A stretch of 6,304 nucleotides of DNA from Clostridiales bacterium. Lineage in GTDB: Bacteria; Bacillota; Clostridia; Oscillospirales; CAG-272. A program made the translations under genes and the position numbers. The notes below the pieces were generated by a model. It saw nothing but the letters and a program-made list of their open reading frames with translations, was not told the origin of the DNA and did no database searches. The stretch lies in the NCBI GenBank assembly GCA_004554105.1, contig SFNW01000104.1:1-6304 (forward strand). Reading direction: 5' to 3'. Shown here one piece after another: positions 1 through 5,071 of this stretch (positions are counted from its first letter, which is position 1; every line of letters starts with the position of its first letter).

Positions 1-1
1 G

Positions 2-214
2 ATTCAGGTGCTGCGCTATGCCATTGGCATGAGCGGGCGGGAGCGCGCCGTCATGATAGGAGACAGGCACCTGGACGTGGAGGGGGCCCGGGAAAACGGC
101 CTGCCCTGCGTGGGTGTGGTGTACGGGTACGGCAGCCGTCAGGAGCTGCAGGAGGCCGGAGCCCTGGCTCTGGCAGACACCGTGGAGGATTTGCTCCACA
201 TTTTGGAGGATTGA
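2..214 (+). CDS. HAD-family hydrolase (phosphoglycolate phosphatase-like), C-terminal fragment
   Basis: Only the last 70 residues are in the window; the reading frame is open to the left edge, so the start and the nucleophile motif (DxDGT) lie outside. The visible part carries HAD motif IV as GDRHLDVEGA, followed by an alternating Gly/Val strand and the GVVYGYGS segment, then an ELQEAGA helix. This run is typical of phosphoglycolate/pyrophosphate phosphatase-like HADs (Gph/PpaX type), soluble cytoplasmic phosphatases that use an aspartyl-phosphate intermediate and Mg2+. The real substrate cannot be told from this fragment. The gene ends 2 nt before luxS, and the luxS ribosome binding site lies inside its last codons, so the two are probably co-transcribed. 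Its codon use differs from luxS: CTG dominates leucine here (6 CTG, 1 CTC), whereas CTC dominates in luxS. The family call is firm; the specific enzyme is not. Confidence 0.85.
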   Translation: MQVLRYAIGMSGRERAVMIGDRHLDVEGARENGLPCVGVVYGYGSRQELQEAGALALADTVEDLLHILED

Positions 215-216
215 GT

Positions 217-696
217 ATGGAAAAAATCGCAAGCTTTACCGTCAATCATCTCGATTTGCTCCCCGGGCTGTATGTTTCGCGCCGTGACAAGGTCGGCGGC
301 GAGACGGTCACCACCTTTGATATGCGCGTGACCCGCCCGAATACCGAGCCTGTGATGGATACCGCCGCCCTGCACGCCATCGAGCATCTCGGCGCGACTT
401 TTCTGCGCAACGACCCCGACTGGAAGGACAAAACAATCTATTTCGGACCGATGGGCTGCCGCACCGGCTTCTATATCATTTTCACGGGCGAACTCGAGCC
501 GCTCGACATTCTCGACTGCGTGAAAGCCATGTGCGACTTTATTCTCGCCTATGAGGGGACGATTCCGGGCGCGTCGCCGCGCGACTGCGGCAACTACCTT
601 GACTTAAACCTCGGCATGGCAAAATACTATATCGCAAGATACCGCATCGAAGTGCTCGGCGATTTCACCGAGCAGCGCCGCGTTTACCCCAAATAA
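217..696 (+). CDS. luxS: S-ribosylhomocysteine lyase LuxS
   Basis: This 159-residue protein has the usual LuxS length. LuxS cleaves S-ribosylhomocysteine to homocysteine and 4,5-dihydroxy-2,3-pentanedione, the precursor of autoinducer 2, in the cytoplasmic activated-methyl cycle. The metal-binding motif HxxEH is present as H53-A-I-E56-H57, the third metal ligand is C124 in the DCGNY segment, and the catalytic cysteine is C81 in GPMGCRTGFY. All key residues are therefore intact. I chose ATG at 217 because GGAGGA (205-210) sits 6 nt upstream; an in-frame TTG at 211 would overlap the HAD stop and lies too close to that site. The protein resembles the Clostridia type (LLPGLYVSRRDK near the N-terminus, GASPRDCGNYLD near the C-terminus). 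The gene lies between a HAD phosphatase (2-nt gap) and mntP (28-nt gap), with no terminator seen on either side, so an operon is likely. No Pfs/MTA nucleosidase gene is beside it. Confidence 0.97.
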   Translation: MEKIASFTVNHLDLLPGLYVSRRDKVGGETVTTFDMRVTRPNTEPVMDTAALHAIEHLGATFLRNDPDWKDKTIYFGPMGCRTGFYIIFTGELEPLDILDCVKAMCDFILAYEGTIPGASPRDCGNYLDLNLGMAKYYIARYRIEVLGDFTEQRRVYPK

Positions 697-724
697 ACGA
701 TTCTCATTTTCGGAGGAAATCACC

Positions 725-1288
725 GTGTCACTGCTCGACCTTTTTATCATCGCCGTAGGACTGTCGATGGACGCCTTTGCGGCGTCTGTCTGCAAGGGAC
801 TTTCGGTCGAAAAGTTGAAGCCCCGACACCTGCTTGTCACCGGTCTGTATTTCGGCGGCTTTCAGGCGCTGATGCCGCTTGTCGGCTATGTTCTCGGCAA
901 ACAGTTTGAGCGCTATATTACATCTGTCGACCACTGGATTGCGTTCGTCCTGCTCGGCATTATCGGCGTCGGCATGATTCTCGAATCCCGCCACCCCGCC
1001 GAAAAGCAGAACGCCTCGTTCGGCGTTGCTTCAATGCTCCCCATGGCAATCGCCACCAGCATCGACGCGCTCGCGGTCGGCGTATCCTTCGCCTTTTTGC
1101 AGATCGACATCGTCCCCGCTGTTTCGTTCATCGGCGCGACGACCTTTGTCCTCTCCGCCGTCGGCGTCAAAATCGGCAATCTGTTCGGCGCGCGCTACAA
1201 GTCCAAGGCGGAGCTTGCGGGCGGCATTATTCTCGTCGCCATGGGCGTCAAAATCCTGCTTGAGCATCTCGGTGTGTTCGGCGGCTGA
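725..1288 (+). CDS. mntP: Manganese efflux pump MntP
   Basis: This 187-residue integral membrane protein belongs to the MntP (formerly YebN/DUF204) family, which exports Mn2+ across the cytoplasmic membrane. It shows about six hydrophobic segments and two internally related halves, each with the family's acidic membrane motif: SMDAFAAS (D16) near the N-terminus and SIDALAVG (D114) in the middle. Length and motif positions fit full-length MntP. The start is a GTG at 725, chosen because GGAGG at 712-716 lies 8 nt upstream and the first residues (MSLLDLFIIAVGLSMDAFA) align with the family start. Only 28 nt separate it from luxS. That leaves no room for a yybP-ykoY manganese riboswitch, often found before mntP genes, so expression probably follows the upstream genes. 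The gene is followed directly by REP-like repeats and a shared terminator. Confidence 0.96.
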   Translation: MSLLDLFIIAVGLSMDAFAASVCKGLSVEKLKPRHLLVTGLYFGGFQALMPLVGYVLGKQFERYITSVDHWIAFVLLGIIGVGMILESRHPAEKQNASFGVASMLPMAIATSIDALAVGVSFAFLQIDIVPAVSFIGATTFVLSAVGVKIGNLFGARYKSKAELAGGIILVAMGVKILLEHLGVFGG

Positions 1289-1391
1289 CCGCCCGTTTTC
1301 AATCGTTGCAAAACCGCAGGGCGGATTCCATATCTGCCCGTTTTCAATTATTGCACAACCCGTAGGGGCGGATTCCATATCCGCCCGTTTA
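1289..1391. repeat. Tandem REP-like palindromic repeats, two units plus a partial third
   Basis: Directly after the mntP stop codon, a unit of 45-47 bp occurs twice in tandem: 1291-1335 and 1336-1382. Each starts GCCCGTTTTCAAT and ends GGGCGGATTCCATATC. A truncated third unit begins at 1383 with GCCCGTTTA. The units contain palindromes: 1366-1373 (GGGCGGAT) pairs perfectly with 1379-1386 (ATCCGCCC) over a TCCAT loop, and 1319-1326 pairs with 1332-1339 with one G-T wobble. CCGCCC at 1289-1294 can also pair with GGGCGG at 1319-1324, so alternative folds exist. Position between convergent genes and short palindromic units fit REP-type extragenic repeats. Their role is unknown here; mRNA 3'-end protection or a transposase-mobilised repeat are both possible. 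Confidence 0.75.
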
Positions 1392-1410
1392 TTCAACCGC
1401 ATACAAAACC

Positions 1411-1445
1411 AGCCGCAGGGAAATCCCCTGCGGCTGTTTTCTTTT
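1411..1445. terminator. Bidirectional rho-independent terminator between mntP and the TPM gene
   Basis: AGCCGCAGGG (1411-1420) and CCCTGCGGCT (1426-1435) form a perfect 10-bp GC-rich stem with a 5-nt loop. On the + strand it is followed by GTTTTCTTTT, which ends mntP transcripts. On the - strand the same stem is followed by GGTTTTG, which can end the TPM operon whose last stop codon is at 1456-1458. Confidence 0.9.
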
Positions 1446-1455
1446 CTTTGTGCAA

Positions 1456-2286
1456 TCAGAACGAACGGCCTCCCATGTGACCGCCGCCCCCTCCGCCTCC
1501 GCTGAAACCACCGCTGTGACCGCCGCTTGACGCGGGCGGGTCCTGACGAATGACGGTGACGACGAGGTTTTTATTTAGGAAATTATCCTGCGAATCGGTA
1601 AGGTTTAGGTTCGTGTAAGCGTCGAGCGGATAGGTTTCGCCGCGCACCTTTTTCTTGTAGGACACCACGACGCAGATTACCGCAATCAGCGCGGCAATCA
1701 GCCCGAACGGCAGCGCCCTGCCGAGGCTCTCGAAAAAGAGCGCAAACGGGTTGACAGGCGTGCGTTCGGCAGGCGGCGTATACTCGACGTAGCCCTCGTC
1801 GCCGTATTTGTCCGTGCCGGGGACAAAGCCGACGTCGTTTAAGAACGCCGCTTCGCTTTCATCGGCAAAGCAGACCGCCGCGCCGTACCAGTCGCCGGCC
1901 TTCGCATAGTCGAGAACCCCGTCGAGGATTGCGTCGGACTCCTTGGAGCTGACCCGAAACGCCGCCTCGCCGACTTCGCCGTTGTACTGGTAAAGGTCGA
2001 AATCGCGTGCGTCCATGTCGACGTACAGCAGGAGCATATCGACGGCGCCGTCCGCATAATCCGGCAGTTTTTGCAGCACATTTTCCGAGCCGTTTGCCGT
2101 AACAAAGACGCAGAGCAGCCCGCTGTCGGCATAAATGCCGTCAAAATGCGCCGCCAGCGCAGCTTCTTCCACTTCGGTCAGCAAATCCGCGCCGTCGCGG
2201 ATATAGGCGGCATCATACGCCGCAGCAGCCGTCGAAAGCAGGAGCGCAAACAGCAGGACAAATGCCGCAGCAATGCGTTTTTTCAT
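1456..2286 (-). CDS. TPM-domain (YdjH/YgcG-like) secreted, membrane-anchored protein
   Basis: This 276-residue protein has, in order: a signal peptide (about 1-24, basic MKKR then a hydrophobic stretch ending STAAAA), an extracytoplasmic TPM domain (about 28-150, with YIRDGADLLTEVEEAAL and LLLYVDMDARDFDLY), a Pro/Glu linker, one membrane segment (about 192-209) followed by KKKVRG, and a tail rich in Gly, Ser and His ending GGHMGGRSF. This layout is that of YdjH/YgcG-type proteins. TPM domains have been linked to phosphatase activity and photosystem repair in plants, but the bacterial role is poorly known. I chose ATG at 2286 because GGAGGG (2300-2295) lies 8 nt upstream and the start overlaps the previous gene's TGA as TGATG, a sign of translational coupling; a GTG one codon earlier is possible. 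Last gene of the operon. In B. subtilis the related protein works with YdjG at the membrane to recruit the PspA system. Confidence 0.88.
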   Translation of the reverse strand: MKKRIAAAFVLLFALLLSTAAAAYDAAYIRDGADLLTEVEEAALAAHFDGIYADSGLLCVFVTANGSENVLQKLPDYADGAVDMLLLYVDMDARDFDLYQYNGEVGEAAFRVSSKESDAILDGVLDYAKAGDWYGAAVCFADESEAAFLNDVGFVPGTDKYGDEGYVEYTPPAERTPVNPFALFFESLGRALPFGLIAALIAVICVVVSYKKKVRGETYPLDAYTNLNLTDSQDNFLNKNLVVTVIRQDPPASSGGHSGGFSGGGGGGGHMGGRSF

Positions 2287-3368
2287 CACAGCAGCCCTCC
2301 GAAAAACAGAATCAGCGCAAGCAGCAGCGTCACGCCCGCCGCCATGCCGAAGAAGAGCGCGGCAAGTCTGTCCATGCCAAGCGGCAGTTCGCCGTAAATC
2401 TTGCCGGTATGCCCGTTGAGCGCATAGGTATACACCTTATCCTTTTTTCCCTGTTTTCCCTTTTGAACATAGGTGAGAATCCAGACCGGCATCAGCGCAT
2501 AGTCCCAGGTCAGCTTATTCGCCTGCACCTGCACGCCGCTCGGCACGACCGCGGTATAGCCGTTGATTGTATTCATCAGCAGCGTCTCCGAATAGCCGTT
2601 GATGCGGGCTTTGACCTCGTCCGCCACCTTCTCGCGCTCGATGTTGCGTTTCTTCGCGAGGAAGCCCGAAAGATAGGTCATCGAGAAGTCACGCAGTGCG
2701 TCCGACGGAAACGGCAGAATGCCCTCGAGCATCTGCTTGTTTTCCGCGCTGTAGGCGGCGGTCGTCACATCTTCAAAATGAATGTCGCCCGCGCGAAAGA
2801 GCGCATAGTGCGAGGTCTCGGTATACTGCTTGTCGCCCGTGCGCCAAATGCGCACCTTGTCGCCGCGTGCGGAAACGCGCGCCGACACATCGGCGTCGGT
2901 CAGCCAAAACGGAAAGTACACGCCGCGAATCTGCTCCGCATGACTTTGCGAAAAGAAGTCCTTCGGCACGAATTTCTTCTTTTTTGCAAAGGTCAGAAAG
3001 CGTTCCTCCGCCTGTTTTTTGTCAAAGGCAAACGGAATGATTTTATGCGGGCGAAGCTGCCCCGTCAGCCGTCCGTCGCAGACAATCGGATTGTGGCAGT
3101 AGTAGCAGAAATCCGCCACGGTATCCTTGTCGGCAAAGACCTCCGCGCCGCAGTTTGCGCAGGAATAGGAGAGCATCTGCTCGCAGAATTCCCCGTTTTC
3201 CGCATCGTCCGCGCGGCTTTCCTCCGCCGGCGTCTCTTCCGGCGTCTGCGCTTCAAGCTGTTCTTTCGTAAATTCCGAAAGGCAAAAGTCGCACTTGAAG
3301 CGCTGCTTTGCCGAATCAAAGGCGATTCCCGCGCCGCAGCACGGGCATTTATAGCTGACGACAGGCAT
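2286..3368 (-). CDS. Double zinc-ribbon protein with C-terminal membrane anchor (YdjG-like)
   Basis: This 360-residue protein begins with two treble-cysteine zinc ribbons of the TFIIB-like type: C8/C11 with C26/C29, and C70/C73 with C88/C91, separated by an acidic low-complexity linker (about 40-62). A middle domain of about 200 residues follows (RPHKIIPFAF, then GVYFPFWLTDADV), with a segment near 286-300 (LTWDYALMPVWILTY). The C-terminus is a single hydrophobic membrane segment (about 336-358). The N-terminal part should lie in the cytoplasm. Databases usually label such proteins as TFIIB-type zinc-ribbon proteins, but there is no reason to think it is a transcription factor. The start at 3368 has GAGGG (3379-3375) 6 nt upstream, inside the end of the SPFH gene. 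It stands between the SPFH and TPM genes with a 2-nt gap and a 1-nt overlap, so the three products probably form one membrane complex, as YdjG, YdjH and YdjI do in B. subtilis. Confidence 0.88.
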   Translation of the reverse strand: MPVVSYKCPCCGAGIAFDSAKQRFKCDFCLSEFTKEQLEAQTPEETPAEESRADDAENGEFCEQMLSYSCANCGAEVFADKDTVADFCYYCHNPIVCDGRLTGQLRPHKIIPFAFDKKQAEERFLTFAKKKKFVPKDFFSQSHAEQIRGVYFPFWLTDADVSARVSARGDKVRIWRTGDKQYTETSHYALFRAGDIHFEDVTTAAYSAENKQMLEGILPFPSDALRDFSMTYLSGFLAKKRNIEREKVADEVKARINGYSETLLMNTINGYTAVVPSGVQVQANKLTWDYALMPVWILTYVQKGKQGKKDKVYTYALNGHTGKIYGELPLGMDRLAALFFGMAAGVTLLLALILFFGGLL

Positions 3369-3370
3369 TG

Positions 3371-4636
3371 TCAGCCCTCGCGCTTATGTCCGCACTCGGC
3401 GCAGAATTTGCCCTTATTCTCGGTGCCGCAGTTCGGGCAGACCCAGGCCTCGGGGCGCTTTGCGCCGCAGGCTGTGCAGAAATTGCCCGTATTCACCGCG
3501 CCGCAGGCGCATTTCCAGCTCGAGGTCTCGGGCTTCTTCGCGCCGCAGTTCGAGCAGAATTTTCCGGTATTCTCCGCGCCGCACGCGCACTTCCATGCGC
3601 CTGCCGCGGGCTGTGCCGCTACGGGCTGTTGCCGCTCTTGCTGCATCTGCGCACGGTTGGTCTCGCTGGCGGTTCCCATAAAGTTGCCCGCCGTGCCGAG
3701 TCCCATGCCCATGCCCATAAATGCCTGCGCACTGCCGCCCTCGTTGCTGCCCGCCGCTTCCATGCCGCGTGCAATCGAGCCCTGAACATAGCCCTCGCGT
3801 ACCGTGGGGTCGGAGAGCATTGCGCCCTTGTTGCGCATCTCGATGAGCTTCTTGGACTCGTCGTCGTAGGAAATGCTTGCGATGCCGACCGCCGCGATTT
3901 CAAAGCCGCGTGCCGTTTTCCAGTCCGCGTCAAGCTCGTTTGACATATACTTTGCCAGCTCGACCGCCTTCGATGCAACGTGCGAAATGCGGATATTGTC
4001 GACCGACATCTTGTTGATTGCCGCCTGGAATGCGTTCAGGAACTCCGAGAGATACTGCTCGTTGATGTCGTCAATCTCAACGCGCTCCGCGTTCTTCGGA
4101 ATCGCTTCCTTATAGAACAGAATCGGGTCGGTTACCTTAATCGAATATGTACCGTGCGCACGCAGGAACAACTCGGAATTGTAGAAGTTGTCAAAGTAGT
4201 TGACCGCCGTGGGCGTGCCGAACTTAATGCCCTTGATTTCCTGCAGGTTGACGAAGTACGCCTTCTGCGCATAGGACGGCGTGCCGCCGAACTTAAAGCG
4301 CTCCCAAACGTCCTTCAGCGCGTCGCCGAACTGCCCGTTAAAGAGCGAGGGTGCGCCGTGGTTGTCGACCTTGTAATAGCCCTCCTCGGCGGTATAGTCC
4401 ACGATTTTGCCGCCCTCGACCAGCATCATAAACTGGTTGGGGTAAACATGAATGACCGAGCCGTCGCTGATGACATTTTCGGTCCCCTTTTTATTGGAGG
4501 AACGGCTGCTCTGATTGACAAGGACGCCGCGCGTAAACACGGTCGTGTCGCTCATCTCCTCCGCCTCGATGGCGTCGAGCCACTGGTCGCCGAGCGCACC
4601 GCCGACGGCGCCGATTGCTGCCTTGATAAGTCCCAT
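3371..4636 (-). CDS. SPFH-domain protein with three C-terminal zinc ribbons (YdjI-like)
   Basis: This 421-residue protein has an N-terminal SPFH (band 7/flotillin-like) region of about 30-265, with VIHVYPNQFMMLVEGGKIVD and LRAHGTYSIKVTDP as typical stretches. A helical region follows, then a flexible Met/Gly/Gln-rich linker (about 296-346) and three zinc ribbons. Their cysteines are C350/C352 with C361/C364, C376/C378 with C387/C390, and C400/C403 with C412/C415. No classical membrane segment is present, only a small amphipathic N-terminal helix, so it is probably a peripheral oligomeric scaffold on the inner face of the membrane. The architecture matches YdjI-type proteins, sometimes annotated as virion core protein. 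The ATG at 4636 has TGAGG (4648-4644) 7 nt upstream and a good promoter about 50 nt upstream. It is the first gene of the operon. Its direct partner in B. subtilis is PspA, which is not seen here. Confidence 0.9.
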   Translation of the reverse strand: MGLIKAAIGAVGGALGDQWLDAIEAEEMSDTTVFTRGVLVNQSSRSSNKKGTENVISDGSVIHVYPNQFMMLVEGGKIVDYTAEEGYYKVDNHGAPSLFNGQFGDALKDVWERFKFGGTPSYAQKAYFVNLQEIKGIKFGTPTAVNYFDNFYNSELFLRAHGTYSIKVTDPILFYKEAIPKNAERVEIDDINEQYLSEFLNAFQAAINKMSVDNIRISHVASKAVELAKYMSNELDADWKTARGFEIAAVGIASISYDDESKKLIEMRNKGAMLSDPTVREGYVQGSIARGMEAAGSNEGGSAQAFMGMGMGLGTAGNFMGTASETNRAQMQQERQQPVAAQPAAGAWKCACGAENTGKFCSNCGAKKPETSSWKCACGAVNTGNFCTACGAKRPEAWVCPNCGTENKGKFCAECGHKREG

Positions 4637-4683
4637 ACTGTTACCTCACTGTTCTCAAAAATTTCGGAATTGCTCTTGCTTTT

Positions 4684-4712
4684 ATTTTACAGGGTAAACG
4701 ACCGAAAGTCAA
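4684..4712 (-). promoter_or_regulatory. Sigma-A-type promoter of the SPFH-zinc ribbon-TPM operon
   Basis: On the - strand, TTGACT (4712-4707) and TAAAAT (4689-4684) are separated by exactly 17 nt. Transcription would start near 4677, leaving a leader of about 40 nt before the SPFH start codon at 4636. Both boxes are close to the housekeeping consensus. No sigma-W-like box (TGAAAC...CGTA), which drives the related B. subtilis operon, is evident. Confidence 0.75.
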
Positions 4713-4713
4713 C

Positions 4714-4748
4714 CTTTTCGCATCTCTCTTAAAGATTTATGCGAAAAG
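4714..4748. promoter_or_regulatory. Perfect 10-bp inverted repeat between divergent promoters, possible operator
   Basis: CTTTTCGCAT (4714-4723) and ATGCGAAAAG (4739-4748) are exact reverse complements separated by 15 nt; the spacer itself contains TCTTAAAGA, a smaller dyad. The element fills most of the gap between the two outward-facing -35 boxes (4707-4712 on the - strand and 4759-4764 on the + strand). That is where an activator or shared regulator would bind. No following T-run makes it a terminator. The regulator is unknown. Confidence 0.5.
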
Positions 4749-4758
4749 AAGAATCCTC

Positions 4759-4787
4759 TTGACACCCGCGCCGCACTGTGGTAAAAT
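4759..4787 (+). promoter_or_regulatory. Strong promoter of the tRNA-Ser region
   Basis: TTGACA (4759-4764, perfect -35) and TAAAAT (4782-4787) are 17 nt apart, and TGG directly before the -10 box gives an extended -10. Transcription should start near 4794, about 27 nt before the degenerate tRNA head at 4821 and 140 nt before the intact tRNA at 4934. This strength fits a stable-RNA promoter. Confidence 0.8.
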
Positions 4788-4820
4788 ATGTGCCGTTGAT
4801 ATTCAACAAATCGAATATAT

Positions 4821-4905
4821 GCAGGGATATCGAAGCGGTCATAACAGGCTTGCGCGCAGCGCAAGCTGCGGTCCTTGAAAACTTTCGGCGCAAGCCGAAA
4901 CTTGT
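4821..4905 (+). pseudogene. Degenerate tRNA-Ser head copy with two perfect hairpins
   Basis: Positions 4821-4845 match the first 25 nt of the intact tRNA-Ser (4934-4958) with a single C/T difference, covering the 5' acceptor strand and D-loop. The copy then departs. The D-stem partner is lost. A perfect hairpin follows (GCTTGCGC, loop GCA, GCGCAAGC; 4848-4866), then a recognisable anticodon-arm relic (GCGGTCCTTGAAAAC, 4868-4882; the intact gene has GCGGTCTTGAAAAC), then a second perfect hairpin at the variable-arm position (TTTCGGC, loop GCAA, GCCGAAA; 4883-4900). No T-arm, 3' acceptor strand or CCA follows. It cannot form a working tRNA by itself. A strong promoter starts just upstream, so it is probably transcribed as the leader of the tRNA-Ser transcript. 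It could be decay of a tandem duplicate or a deliberate structured RNA; I consider decay more likely. The 3' boundary is approximate. Confidence 0.7.
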
Positions 4906-4933
4906 TTCAAAAAATTGAATATTGTTTAATTAC

Positions 4934-5020
4934 GCAGGGATATCGAAGTGGTCATAACGAGGCGGTCTTGAAAACCGTTTGGGGCAACCCGCGTGGGTTC
5001 GAATCCCACTCCCTGCGCCA
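4934..5020 (+). tRNA. tRNA-Ser (anticodon UGA)
   Basis: An 87-nt gene that folds as a class II tRNA. The acceptor stem GCAGGGA (4934-4940) pairs with TCCCTGC (5010-5016), followed by discriminator G and encoded CCA (5018-5020). The D-stem is TCG/CGA. The anticodon stem GCGGT/ACCGT has one G-T pair and encloses the loop CTTGAAA, with anticodon TGA at 4969-4971. A long variable arm (TTGGGGCAACCCGC) and a T-arm GTGGG-TTCGAAT-CCCAC complete it. The long variable arm and TGA anticodon agree on serine; it reads UCA and probably other UCN codons. It is transcribed from the promoter at 4759-4787 and ended by the terminator at 5027-5059. Confidence 0.97.
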
Positions 5021-5026
5021 AAACGA

Positions 5027-5059
5027 AGCAGGCGTCCATAGGATGCCTGCTTTTGTTTT
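5027..5059 (+). terminator. Rho-independent terminator of tRNA-Ser
   Basis: AGCAGGCGTCC (5027-5037) pairs with GGATGCCTGCT (5041-5051) over an ATA loop with one G-T wobble. TTTTGTTTT follows. The stem begins 7 nt after the tRNA CCA end. Confidence 0.9.
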
Positions 5060-5071
5060 GGCATACGGAAA

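Noticed and set aside
697..724. yybP-ykoY manganese riboswitch before mntP
   Set aside because: The luxS-mntP gap is only 28 nt, far too short for that riboswitch.
1031..1402. - strand open frame opposite the end of mntP and through the REP-like repeats
   Set aside because: Antisense to mntP and runs through repeats; no domain or ribosome binding site.
2262..3785. Long open frame on the + strand (507 codons) opposite the zinc-ribbon and SPFH genes
   Set aside because: It is antisense to two well-supported genes, has no recognisable domain, is rich in Arg/His/Ala as expected of antisense frames in GC-rich DNA, and lacks a good ribosome binding site.
3980..4732. 250-codon open frame on the + strand opposite the SPFH gene
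   Set aside because: Shadow of the SPFH coding region, with no family resemblance; it runs through the SPFH promoter region.
4637..4760. Sigma-W (ECF) promoter for the SPFH operon, as in B. subtilis
   Set aside because: No TGAAAC...CGTA pair at suitable spacing; a clear TTGACT/TAAAAT promoter is present instead.
4883..4905. Hairpin with GCAA loop as a terminator before the tRNA
   Set aside because: The stem is only 7 bp and is followed by CTTGTTTC, not a real T-run, so strong termination is unlikely; the intact tRNA also needs this promoter.
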